Origin: Amycolatopsis australiensis
Lineage (GTDB): Bacteria; Actinomycetota; Actinomycetes; Mycobacteriales; Pseudonocardiaceae
NCBI RefSeq assembly: GCF_900119165.1
Contig: NZ_FPJG01000006.1
Coordinates: 2,852,001-2,916,000, forward strand
Direction: 5' to 3'
DNA: 64,000 nt
The notes under the pieces: generated by a model
Told to the model about the DNA's origin: nothing
The model's database searches: none
What the model saw: the letters and a program-made list of their open reading frames with translations, nothing else
Position numbers and translations under genes: made by a program
In this document: one piece after another, positions 53,366-61,027 of the stretch
How the letters are laid out: each line of letters opens with the position of its first letter
Position numbering within the stretch: position 1 is the first letter of the stretch

Positions 53366-53933
53366 CAAGCGGATCACCTCGGCCAAGATCGTCGTGGCAG
53401 GCGGCTTCGGGGCCGGCAAGACGACGTTCGTCGGCGCGGTGTCGGAAATCGACCCGGTGCGCACCGAGGCGGTCATGACGGTCGCCGGGGTCGGCGTCGA
53501 CCGGGCCGAAGCGGTGCCGGGCAAGTTCGCCACGACCGTCGCGATGGACTTCGGCAGGCTCACCCTGGCCGACGACCTGGTGCTCTACGTGTTCGGCACG
53601 CCGGGCCAGCACCGGTTCTGGTTCATGTGGGACGACCTGGTGTGCGGCGCGGTGGCGGCGATCGTCCTGGTCGACACGCGCCGCCTCGCGGACTGCTTCG
53701 CGTCGATCGACTTCTTCGAGTCGCGCCGCCTGCCGTTCCTGGTGGCGGTCAACCAGTTCGCGGACACCTGTCAGCACCCGCCGGAGCAGGTGCGCGAAGC
53801 CCTCAAGATCCCGCCGGCGGTCCAGGTCGTCACCTGCGACGCGCGCTCGCCGGAGTCGACGAAGCACACCCTCATCGCCGCGGCCGAGCACGCGCTGGCC
53901 GAACTGCACGCCCCGCGACAGCGGAACGCCTGA
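53346..53933 (+). CDS. cvnD: Conservon small GTPase CvnD
   Basis: The 195-residue ATP/GTP-binding protein has Walker A GGFGAGKTTFVG near residue 18 and switch-type TTVAMDFGRLTL near 66. LYVFGTPGQHRFWFMWDDL near 84 is the DxxGQ-like element, and LVAVNQFADTCQ near 137 stands in for NKxD, degenerate as usual in this family. GTG 53346 is the start that matches family length. It acts downstream of CvnA/B/C in a eukaryote-like G-protein module at the membrane. Confidence 0.93.
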   Translation: MDYAHSDKRITSAKIVVAGGFGAGKTTFVGAVSEIDPVRTEAVMTVAGVGVDRAEAVPGKFATTVAMDFGRLTLADDLVLYVFGTPGQHRFWFMWDDLVCGAVAAIVLVDTRRLADCFASIDFFESRRLPFLVAVNQFADTCQHPPEQVREALKIPPAVQVVTCDARSPESTKHTLIAAAEHALAELHAPRQRNA

Positions 53934-53946
53934 CAGGAGCACGGAA

Positions 53947-54711
53947 ATGCCCATGGACCACGACGACTTCGCGATGGGCCACTGGCTCGTGGTGCTCGCC
54001 TACCTGACCTCGGCGGTGGGCTGCGCTCTCGGCCTCGCCTGCACGCTGCAGGCCCGCACCACGGACAACGCGCGCGTCCGGCTGACCTGGCTCGTGCTCG
54101 CCGCGGTGTCGATCGGCGGCGTCGGGATCTGGGTCATGCACTTCATCGCGATGCTCGGCTTCGCCACGCCCGGGCTGCCGGTGCGGTACGACATCCTCCG
54201 CACGGCCCTGTCGGCGCTGCTGTCGGTGGCGGCCGTGTTCTGCGGCCTGCTCGTGTTCGGCGTCCGCAACCGGTTCGCGTGGCGGCGGCTGCTGCTGGGC
54301 GGCCTGCTGACCGGCCTGGCCGTGAACGTCATGCACTACACGGGGATGTGGGCGGTGCGGATCAAGGGCACGATCGGCTACGACCCGGCGCTGGTGGCGC
54401 TCTCGGTGGTGATCGCGGTCGTCGCGGCGACGGCGGCGCTGTGGTTCACCGTCGGCCTGGACAAGCTCCTGCCGCGGCTGGCGGCGGGCCTGGTGATGGG
54501 CGCGGCGGTCACCGGGATGCACTACACCGGCATGGCGGCGGTCCGCCTGCACCTGGACCCGGCGGCGCCGGACCCGGCAGGCGCGGAGGTGTTCTCGTTC
54601 CTGTTCCCGGTGTTCGTGCTGGCGGCGCTGGCGATGGCGGTGCCGATCTGCGCGGTCCTGATGGCTTCGTCGAGCTCCGAGGCGCCGCGGCACACGACGG
54701 TGCCGTCCTAG
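53947..54711 (+). CDS. MHYT-domain seven-helix membrane protein
   Basis: The 254-residue protein has seven membrane helices and three MHYT-type motifs: MHFIAMLGF near residue 60, MHYTGMWAVR near 127 and MHYTGMAAVRLH near 190. These may bind copper and sense oxygen, CO or NO in the proposed family model. No output domain (GGDEF, EAL, kinase) is attached. It lies 13 bp after cvnD with GACAGGAG upstream, so it belongs to the conservon operon and could be an additional sensor for it. Confidence 0.88.
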   Translation: MPMDHDDFAMGHWLVVLAYLTSAVGCALGLACTLQARTTDNARVRLTWLVLAAVSIGGVGIWVMHFIAMLGFATPGLPVRYDILRTALSALLSVAAVFCGLLVFGVRNRFAWRRLLLGGLLTGLAVNVMHYTGMWAVRIKGTIGYDPALVALSVVIAVVAATAALWFTVGLDKLLPRLAAGLVMGAAVTGMHYTGMAAVRLHLDPAAPDPAGAEVFSFLFPVFVLAALAMAVPICAVLMASSSSEAPRHTTVPS

Positions 54712-54737
54712 TCCGATGTGGACACCGGGACCGCGGG

Positions 54738-55508
54738 TCACCAGGTCGGCCGCGCGGTGACGCCGCCGTCGACGACGAGGTCGTGCCCGGTGATCCAGGA
54801 CGCCAGCGGCGAGGCCAGGAACACGCACGCGTTGCCGACGTCGGCCGGGGTGCCCAGCCGGCCCAGCGGCGCCGCGCGGTGCCAGCGGCCGACGCCCTCC
54901 GGCCAGTCCCGCGCCAGGCCCGGGCGCTCGATCAGCCCCGGCGACACGGTGTTGACGCGGATCCCGCGCGGCCCGTACTCCAGCGCGGCGCCGCGGGCGT
55001 GCATGACCAGCGCCGCCTTGGCCGCGCTGTAGTGGACGTGCCCCGGCGCGGGCTGCCGGGCCTCGATCGACGCGATGTGCGTGACGCTGCCGCCGTCGCG
55101 CATCAGCCGGGCCGCCGCCTGGGTGCACGAGAACGCGCTGGTCAGCGTGGCGTCCAGCATCTCCCGCCAGCGCCGGGCCGACAGGTCGGCGAGGGCTTCG
55201 ACCGGCTGGACGCCGGCGTTGTTCACCAGCGCGTCGAGCCGGCCGCCCCATCCGGCGACGGCGTCGAGCAGGGCGTGGCAGGCGCGGTCGTCGGTCAGTT
55301 CGGCGGGGAACGCGCGCGCCCGGCCGCCGGCGGCCTCGATCGCCTCGACGACGCCGTCCGCCGTGCCCGGCCGCCGGTGGTGCACGGCCACCACGCTGCC
55401 CGCTACGGCGAACCGCAGCGCGATCCCGCGGCCGATCGTGCCGCCGGCGCCGGTGACGCAGGTGACCGTGCCGGACAGGTCGGGCAGGTCCGTTCGGGGG
55501 CTCGTCAC
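54738..55508 (-). CDS. Short-chain dehydrogenase/reductase
   Basis: The 256-residue classical SDR has TGAGGTIGRGIA near 20, NNAGVQP near 97, the catalytic Ser in HIASIEARQ and YSAAKAAL near 160, and ends GHDLVVDGGV. It starts GTG at 55508, 35 bp from the divergent ferritin start, so promoters overlap. It resembles glucose-1-dehydrogenase or 3-oxoacyl-ACP reductase types; the substrate is not assignable. It is a single gene. Confidence 0.9.
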   Translation of the reverse strand: MTSPRTDLPDLSGTVTCVTGAGGTIGRGIALRFAVAGSVVAVHHRRPGTADGVVEAIEAAGGRARAFPAELTDDRACHALLDAVAGWGGRLDALVNNAGVQPVEALADLSARRWREMLDATLTSAFSCTQAAARLMRDGGSVTHIASIEARQPAPGHVHYSAAKAALVMHARGAALEYGPRGIRVNTVSPGLIERPGLARDWPEGVGRWHRAAPLGRLGTPADVGNACVFLASPLASWITGHDLVVDGGVTARPTW

Positions 55509-55543
55509 GCGCAGATCGTAGAGCGCGCCGCTACGTTGGGGGC

Positions 55544-56086
55544 ATGGCCGACACCCAGCGATCGAAGTTCGGCGAGCTCCTGCGGGCGCAGATCCGCCAC
55601 GAGTTCACCGCCGCACAGCAGTACATCGCCCTCGCCGTCTGGTTCGACGCGCGTGACCTGCCGAGGCTGGCCAAGCGCTTCTACCGGCAGTCGATCGAGG
55701 AACGCAACCACGCGCTCGCGATGGTGCAGTACCTGCTCGACCGCGACCAGCCGGTGGCGATCCCGGGCACCGGCGAGGTCCGGAACGACTTCGCCGGCGT
55801 CCGCGAGGCGATCGAGCTGGCGCTGGAGCAGGAGCAGACCGTCACCGCCGACATCGAGGCGATGGCCAAGGCCGCGCGCGCCGAGGAGGACTACCTCGGC
55901 GAGCAGTTCGTGGCCTGGTTCCTCAAGGAGCAGGTGGAGGAAGTGGCGCAGATGTCGACGCTGCTCAAGGTCGTCGAGCGCGCCGGCGGCAACCTGTTCG
56001 AGGTCGAGAACCACCTCTACCGCGAGGCGGCCACGGCCGTCGAGGACGCGCCGGACATGCCCCCGGTGGCCGGCGGGAAGCTCTGA
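55544..56086 (+). CDS. Ferritin
   Basis: The 180-residue four-helix protein has the ferroxidase ligands: QIRHEFTAAQQYIALAVWFDA (helix A), SIEERNHALAMVQYLLDR with ExxH (helix B), QEQTVTADIEAMAKAARAEEDYLGEQFVAWFLKEQVEEVAQM (helices C and D, split) with Glu and ExxxE. It resembles BfrB-type ferritins of actinobacteria, which store iron without haem; no haem-ligand Met is apparent. ATG 55544 has a weak GGGGGC site. A terminator follows at 56131. Confidence 0.9.
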   Translation: MADTQRSKFGELLRAQIRHEFTAAQQYIALAVWFDARDLPRLAKRFYRQSIEERNHALAMVQYLLDRDQPVAIPGTGEVRNDFAGVREAIELALEQEQTVTADIEAMAKAARAEEDYLGEQFVAWFLKEQVEEVAQMSTLLKVVERAGGNLFEVENHLYREAATAVEDAPDMPPVAGGKL

Positions 56087-56130
56087 CCGCCGGGCCGGGG
56101 CGGTAGGCACGGGGGTCGGGTCTGGCTGCC

Positions 56131-56159
56131 GGGCCGGGCCCGCCTGCCGGGCCCGGCCC
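56131..56159. terminator. Hairpin terminator between ferritin and glycosyltransferase genes
   Basis: GGGCCGGGCCCG (56131-56142) pairs with CGGGCCCGGCCC (56148-56159), a perfect 12-bp stem with a 5-nt loop, between two convergent genes. Confidence 0.65.
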
Positions 56160-56188
56160 GACCCAGCGCCCACCCGGCCGACTCACCG

Positions 56189-57400
56189 TCACCCAGCCAG
56201 CTCGACCAGCAACTTCGCCGCCACCATCGCCCCATCGGGCCGGATCTCGCGACCCACCGCTCTCGCCCGGGCCGCCGTCTCCGGGGCCAGAGCCGTCTCG
56301 AGCGCCGCCGACAACGACTCCGCTGTCGGCGCCGGATCCGGATGGGCCGCTCCGATGCCCAGCTCCGCCACCCGGGCCGCCCAGTGCGGCTGGTCCGCTA
56401 CCCGGGGGACCACCACCTGGGGCGCTCCCGCGCGGGCGGCCGTCGTCGTCGTGCCCGCGCCGCCGTGGTGGATCACCGCCGCCGTTCTCGGGAACAGCGC
56501 CTGCTGGTTCACCTCGCCCACCGCGAAACAGTCGGTGCCGTCGTCGACCGGGGTCAGGCCCGCCCAGCCGCGGGCCAGGACGATCCGGCGCCCGTGCGCG
56601 CGGGCCGCCTCGATCGCCGCCCGCGCGATGCCCTCCGGCGCGTACGCGGCCATGCTGCCGAAACCGACGTACACCGGCGGTTCGCCCGCGTCCAGGAATG
56701 CCTCCAGCCCCTCCGGGAGCGGACGCTCGTCGGGCAGGAACCACGCTCCGGTCTGCACCACGTCGAGGTCCGTCTTGCCCGCCGACGGGCACAGCAGCGG
56801 ATCCGCGGCCAGCCACGGCCGGTCGGTGAAGACCTGGTCACGGACGTTCCCGACCGGCGGCAGGCCGATCGCCGCCCGGTGGCTGTTGACCGCCGGGCCG
56901 TACAACGCCTGCACGCGCTCCGCGTCCTGCCGCCACAGCACGCGGTTGTCGGTCTCGTCCGGCGACGACGGCGTCCCGGGCCGCCGCCCCGGCGGGAAGT
57001 GCCGCGACGGCAGCCCGAGCAGGTGGAAGCACGCCAGCACGTACGGCAGGCCGAGCTTCTCGGCGACGTCCGGCGCGCCGGCCGGCAGCAGGCCCGTCGC
57101 CAGCAGCGCGTCACATCCTTCGGCCGCCGCGGTGAGCGTCTCGAACCGCGCGGCGACCAGCCGCGGCGCGAGCTCGAACGCCTCTTCCGCCCCGGGCGGC
57201 TTCGGCCCGGCGACCACCGAACGCACCGTCGGCCCGAGCGGCACCAGCGGCACCCCGGCCCGCTCCAGCAGCGCGACGAAGTCCTCGTCCGGCGGCGCGC
57301 ACACCCGCGTCCCGACCCCGAGCTCCCGCAACGCCACCGCGAGCCCGGCCAAGGGCTCGACGTCCCCCCGCGAACCCCACGTCGTCAACAGCACTCGCAT
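56189..57400 (-). CDS. GT1-family glycosyltransferase (antibiotic Gtf-like)
   Basis: The 403-residue protein begins MRVLLTTWGSRGDVEPLAGLA, the opening shared by vancomycin-group Gtf enzymes. Its nucleotide-sugar domain has PVYVGFGSMAAYAPEG near 245 and FPRTAAVIHHGGAGTTTTAARAGAPQVVVPRVADQPHWAARVAELG near 320-365 (split), with the HHGGAGTT signature. The acceptor is unknown. No peptide synthetase or polyketide genes lie nearby, so it may detoxify or decorate a small molecule or glycolipid. ATG 57400 is chosen. Confidence 0.87.
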   Translation of the reverse strand: MRVLLTTWGSRGDVEPLAGLAVALRELGVGTRVCAPPDEDFVALLERAGVPLVPLGPTVRSVVAGPKPPGAEEAFELAPRLVAARFETLTAAAEGCDALLATGLLPAGAPDVAEKLGLPYVLACFHLLGLPSRHFPPGRRPGTPSSPDETDNRVLWRQDAERVQALYGPAVNSHRAAIGLPPVGNVRDQVFTDRPWLAADPLLCPSAGKTDLDVVQTGAWFLPDERPLPEGLEAFLDAGEPPVYVGFGSMAAYAPEGIARAAIEAARAHGRRIVLARGWAGLTPVDDGTDCFAVGEVNQQALFPRTAAVIHHGGAGTTTTAARAGAPQVVVPRVADQPHWAARVAELGIGAAHPDPAPTAESLSAALETALAPETAARARAVGREIRPDGAMVAAKLLVELAG

Positions 57401-57510
57401 CGCACGTCCCCCGTTTTCGCTGGTAGTGGCTTCAGGCGGGCCATTCTGGGGCATCGCACCCGCCTTGCCGCAAGCCCCGGGGTCGGCTATACCTTGAAGG
57501 GGGCGGGAGT

Positions 57511-59289
57511 TCACCCGACGCGGACGCGCCGTTCGGCCGCCAATCGCGGCACCGCCAGCACCCGCTCGCGGTGGTGCTCCTCGTGCAGGTCCCGGCGCCG
57601 GGCGTGCAGCAGCTGGGCCAGCGTGATCACGCCGCGGACCCGGTCCGGCGCCGTGCGGTCCACCACCACCGCCTGCGTGACGTGGCCCGTCGCCAGCCGG
57701 TTCGCCACCTCGCGCAGCGTGTCGTCGGGATGGCAGACGGCGTGGGCGGGGGTCGCCGCGTCGGCCACCGTCCGGCCCGCGCACGTCAGCAGCGCGTGCC
57801 GGGTCGTCACGCCGATCAGGCGGTCCTCGCCGTCCACCACGGGGTACAGCGTGGCGTGGCGGGTGTGCGGCAGTGTCCCGTCCACCGTCTCGTCGTGGCG
57901 GAAGACCACCGGTGCCGCCGTCATCACCTCGTGCGCGAAGAACGTCTCCAGCGGGTCGGTCGTGTACTCGCGGGTCAGGTGCAGGCGCCGCCGCGCGATC
58001 TTCTCGGTGAGCACCGACCGCTTGAGCAGCAGCACCGACACCGCGTAGGCCGCCACCGACGCCGCCACCAGCGGCAGCAGGAAGCTCCACGCGTGCGTCA
58101 GCTCGAGGGTGAACACGATGCCGGTCAGCGGCGAGCGCATGACGCCGCCGACCACCGCCGCCAGGCCGCACACCGCCCAGAACCCGGGTGTGACGTGGGG
58201 GAGCAGCCCGCCTTCGGCCGCGCCCAGTGCCGCACCGATCATGAACACCGGCGCCAGGACCCCGCCCGACGTGCCGGAGCCGAGCGACAGCGACCAGATG
58301 AGCGTCTTCACCACCAGGATGCCGGCGATCAGCGACGTCGTGGCGTGGCCGGTGAGCAGCTGCGCGATGACGTCGTAACCGACGCCGAGCGCGCGGGGCT
58401 CGACCAGCCCGCCGAGGCCGATGACGAGCCCGCCGATCGCCGGCCACCACATCCAGTGGACCGGCAGCCGGGCGAAGCCGTCCTCGGCCAGGTACACCAG
58501 CGCGGTCGCGGCGATGGCGAGCAGCCCGCCGGTGACGCCGGGGACGAGCGCGAGCACGTCGGCGGCCGCGCCGGGCGCGGGCGCGGCGGGCAGGCCGAAG
58601 ACCGGCGCGGTGCCGAGCAGGAAGCCGCGGCACAGCGTGCTGGTGAGCACGGCGGCGGCCACCGGGACGAAGCTGCGCGGCCGCCACTCGAACAGCAGCA
58701 GCTCCACCGCGAGCAGGATCGACGCCAGCGGCGCGTCGAACGTCGCGGCCATGCCGCCCGCGGCGCCCGCCACCAGCAGCGTCTTGCGCTCGTCGGCGGA
58801 CAGGTGCAGCAGCTGCGCGAGGATCGACCCGACGGCGCCGCCGGTCATGATGATCGGGCCTTCGGCGCCGAACGGGCCGCCGGTGCCGATGCTGATCGCG
58901 GCCGACACCGGCTTCAGGACGGCGACGCGCGGCGCGACCTTGCTCTCGCCGGTCAGGATCGCCTCGATCGCCTCCGGCATGCCGTGGCCGCGGATCTTCT
59001 CCGAGCCGAACCGGGCCAGCAGGCCGATCACCAGCGCGCCGGCCACCGGTGCGGTCAGCACCAGCCACCACGGGTGCGCGCTGCCGCCGGGCGCGCCGAG
59101 CGCGGTGTCGAACCGCTGGGCGAACACGAGGTTCGTGATCAGCCCGATGAGCTTCAGCAGCGCCAGCGCGGCGAGGGCCGCGGCGCCGCCGACGGGGACC
59201 GCGAGCAGGGTGATCAGCAGCATGCGCGGCCGGACCTGGAAGTCGCCCAGGTGCGTGGCGCGGGGCTGCGTGGACGGGCCGCCGCTCAT
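57511..59289 (-). CDS. ClC family chloride transporter with CBS domains
   Basis: The 592-residue protein has a ClC core with about ten helices. GTGGPFGAEGPIIMTGGAVGS near residue 130 includes the gating Glu in AEGP, and SLGSGTSGGVLAPVFMIGAALGA near 335 carries the GxxxP anion site. Two CBS motifs follow at the C-terminus (HEVMTAAPVVFRHDETVDGTLP; ADAATPAHAVCHPDDTLREVANRL, split). The gating Glu suggests a Cl-/H+ exchanger. ATG 59289 follows AACGGAGACCCG. The MarR operator at 59312-59330 lies directly upstream. Confidence 0.9.
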   Translation of the reverse strand: MSGGPSTQPRATHLGDFQVRPRMLLITLLAVPVGGAAALAALALLKLIGLITNLVFAQRFDTALGAPGGSAHPWWLVLTAPVAGALVIGLLARFGSEKIRGHGMPEAIEAILTGESKVAPRVAVLKPVSAAISIGTGGPFGAEGPIIMTGGAVGSILAQLLHLSADERKTLLVAGAAGGMAATFDAPLASILLAVELLLFEWRPRSFVPVAAAVLTSTLCRGFLLGTAPVFGLPAAPAPGAAADVLALVPGVTGGLLAIAATALVYLAEDGFARLPVHWMWWPAIGGLVIGLGGLVEPRALGVGYDVIAQLLTGHATTSLIAGILVVKTLIWSLSLGSGTSGGVLAPVFMIGAALGAAEGGLLPHVTPGFWAVCGLAAVVGGVMRSPLTGIVFTLELTHAWSFLLPLVAASVAAYAVSVLLLKRSVLTEKIARRRLHLTREYTTDPLETFFAHEVMTAAPVVFRHDETVDGTLPHTRHATLYPVVDGEDRLIGVTTRHALLTCAGRTVADAATPAHAVCHPDDTLREVANRLATGHVTQAVVVDRTAPDRVRGVITLAQLLHARRRDLHEEHHRERVLAVPRLAAERRVRVG

Positions 59290-59311
59290 CGGGTCTCCGT
59301 TCGGCACGGTG

Positions 59312-59330
59312 GTATTGCAGACAGCAATAC
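59312..59330. promoter_or_regulatory. Palindromic operator before the ClC gene, probable MarR site
   Basis: GTATTGC and GCAATAC are perfect 7-bp arms around AGACA. It lies 23 bp before the ClC start and downstream of the marR-type gene. A TTGACC on the minus strand further upstream (near 59353) could be the -35 box. Confidence 0.55.
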
Positions 59331-59397
59331 TTGTAGTGGCGAACAGTTGCGGTCAAGTCGAGCCGCGGTGGAGTGGCGGGGTTCACCGCGGGGCCGG

Positions 59398-59889
59398 TCA
59401 GCCCCAGATGGCTTCGGGTGCCGCGGCGGCGGGCGGCTCGCCGCCGGCTTCGGCGAAGGCCGTGAGCGCGTCGACGAGGCCCTGGCGGCTCTCCTCCGGC
59501 ATCCGGGCGACGATCTTGGCGATCTCCTTGCGCCGCCGGTTCGTCACCTGCCGGACGATCCGGGCACCCTCCCGGGTGATTTCCAGCACGATCTCGCGGC
59601 GGGACACCGGGTTGTGCTGCCGGTCGACGAGCCCGCCGGCGACCAGGCGGTCGACCATGCGGCTGGCCGTGGACGGCGTGACCCCCAGGTACTCGGCGAG
59701 GGTGGCGTGCTTGAGCGGCCCGCGGGTGTGCAGCACCACGAGGAGCCGGAACTGCGGCAGGGTCAGGCTGTCCTCGGCCGCGGCGATCGACCGGACGGAC
59801 ACCGCCACCAGCAGCCGGGAGGCGGTGAGCACGGCGTCGGTCAGCGTGTCGACGCCCGCGGCGTCGATGCCCGGGTTCGTGCGGGTCAT
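59398..59889 (-). CDS. MarR family transcriptional regulator
   Basis: The 163-residue winged-helix protein has LTLPQFRLLVVLHTRGPLKHATLAEYLGVTPSTASRMVDRLVAGGLVDRQHNPVSRREIVLEITREG (split; residues 42-108), with the MarR wing motif. ATG 59889 follows GGAGGGC. It lies 108 bp upstream of the ClC gene on the same strand with a palindrome between, so it probably controls ClC. The ligand is unknown. It diverges from the mutasome operon. Confidence 0.88.
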   Translation of the reverse strand: MTRTNPGIDAAGVDTLTDAVLTASRLLVAVSVRSIAAAEDSLTLPQFRLLVVLHTRGPLKHATLAEYLGVTPSTASRMVDRLVAGGLVDRQHNPVSRREIVLEITREGARIVRQVTNRRRKEIAKIVARMPEESRQGLVDALTAFAEAGGEPPAAAAPEAIWG

Positions 59890-59968
59890 GCCCTCCAGTG
59901 TGCCGGAACGAGCCCGCCCCGCCGGGGTGACCCCCGGCTTGACAGCGGGCCGCCCGTCTCGCACTATG

Positions 59969-59983
59969 CGAACAAGTGTTCGA
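59969..59983. promoter_or_regulatory. LexA (SOS) box upstream of imuA'
   Basis: CGAACAAGTGTTCGA contains CGAAC-N4-GTTCG and matches the actinobacterial SOS box TCGAAC-N4-GTTCGA except for the first base. It lies 73 bp before the imuA' start in an A/T-rich patch. Confidence 0.75.
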
Positions 59984-60055
59984 TAACTTTCTCCAGGGTT
60001 CGCCCGTCGTGACGCGGGTGTCTCCGGTGCGAGTACGTGGTGCTGGAGGTGAGCG

Positions 60056-60730
60056 GTGGTGGCGGTGCCGGACGCGCTGGCCGGGCTCACGGCGATCCCG
60101 GGGGTCCGCACGGCGGGGGAGCTGCGCGCGGACGACGTGCTGAGCGTGCTGCCGCCGCTGGCGGACCTGCTGCCGGGCGGCGGCCTGCGGCGCGGCACGA
60201 CGGTGGCGGTGCGCGGAGCGACGTCGCTGGCACTGGCACTGGCGGCGGCCCCGACCCGCGACGGCTCGTGGGCGGCGGTGACGGGCCTGCCGGAACTGGG
60301 CCTGGCGGCGGCGGCGGAGCTGGGCGTCGACCTGGCGCGGCTGGCCCTCGTGCCCCACCCGGGCGCGGAGCTGACGGGCGTACTGTCCGCCCTGGTGGAC
60401 GGCTTCGACGTGGTGGTGCTCGGCCCGGTGGGCGTCCAGCCGGAGCTGGCGCGCCGCCTGGCGGGCCGGGTGCGCAACCGCGGCACGGTGCTGCTGGCGG
60501 TGGGCCGGTGGCCGGGCGCGGACGTGGAGCTGAGCGTGTCGGAACGCCGCTGGCACGGCCTCACCCAGGACGGGCACGGCCACCTGCGAGCCCGCGAAGT
60601 GGTGGCGACAAGCCGAGGCCGCGGCGCGGCGATGCGCCCGTCGACGGTACGGCTGCAGCTCCCGGGAGCCGGCGGCGAAGTGGCGAGAGGAGGCCCACCG
60701 CGGCGGCGGCTGGCCGAGGTGGCCGGGTGA
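60056..60730 (+). CDS. imuA': ImuA' mutasome accessory protein
   Basis: The 224-residue RecA-like protein starts GTG at 60056 behind GGAGG. LLPGGGLRRGTTVAVRGATSLALALAAAP at about 40-68 (split) aligns with the RecA Walker A loop but lacks GKT, so ATP binding is doubtful, as in mycobacterial ImuA'. GSWAAVTGLPELGLAAAAELGVDLARL is typical. Mycobacterial ImuA' cooperates with ImuB and the DnaE2 polymerase in damage-induced mutagenesis. Its position before imuB and dnaE2 and the LexA box support this identity. Confidence 0.85.
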   Translation: MVAVPDALAGLTAIPGVRTAGELRADDVLSVLPPLADLLPGGGLRRGTTVAVRGATSLALALAAAPTRDGSWAAVTGLPELGLAAAAELGVDLARLALVPHPGAELTGVLSALVDGFDVVVLGPVGVQPELARRLAGRVRNRGTVLLAVGRWPGADVELSVSERRWHGLTQDGHGHLRAREVVATSRGRGAAMRPSTVRLQLPGAGGEVARGGPPRRRLAEVAG

Positions 60731-60736
60731 GCGAGG

Positions 60737-61027
60737 ATGCCGCGACGGTCGGATCCCTTGCCGGACAGGGGAAATGAGGTCGACGCCGGGTTCGGGGCCG
60801 GGGTGCCTGCGCGGGCGGGCGGCCGAGCCGCGAGGTGCGCGCGGGGCGAAGCGTCCGGCCGTGGTTGCGTGGTCGGCGGTGCGCCGCGGTCGGTGGCCGG
60901 CAGGGTGGTTTGCCGCGGTTGCGTTGCGGGCGCGGCCTTGTCCATACGGGCTTGCGCGCCCGGCCGGGTGTCCCGGTGCGCCGCCGCCGGTGCGCCGCGG
61001 TCGTTCCTCCTCGAGTGCGCCGGATGA
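60737..61027 (+). CDS. Possible 96-codon ORF bridging imuA' and imuB
   Basis: ATG 60737 lies 7 nt after the imuA' stop, and the TGA at 61025-61027 overlaps the imuB ATG (ATGA), the geometry of a coupled gene. However the product is an Arg/Gly/Ala/Cys-rich string without a recognisable fold. About one fifth of its codons end in A or T, including ATA, AAT, GGA and CGT, well above the neighbouring genes. It may be a chance frame in an enlarged spacer. Confidence 0.25.
   Translation: MPRRSDPLPDRGNEVDAGFGAGVPARAGGRAARCARGEASGRGCVVGGAPRSVAGRVVCRGCVAGAALSIRACAPGRVSRCAAAGAPRSFLLECAG

Noticed and set aside
56189..57400. Edge of a glycopeptide antibiotic cluster
   Set aside because: The Gtf-like enzyme stands alone among ferritin, ClC and mutasome genes. 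No peptide synthetase, halogenase or sugar-synthesis genes are in the window.
56189..60583. A very long minus-strand frame spanning glycosyltransferase, ClC and MarR genes
   Set aside because: Only the glycosyltransferase part is real. ClC and MarR are read in other frames with proper motifs and starts, and the intervening translation is low-complexity.
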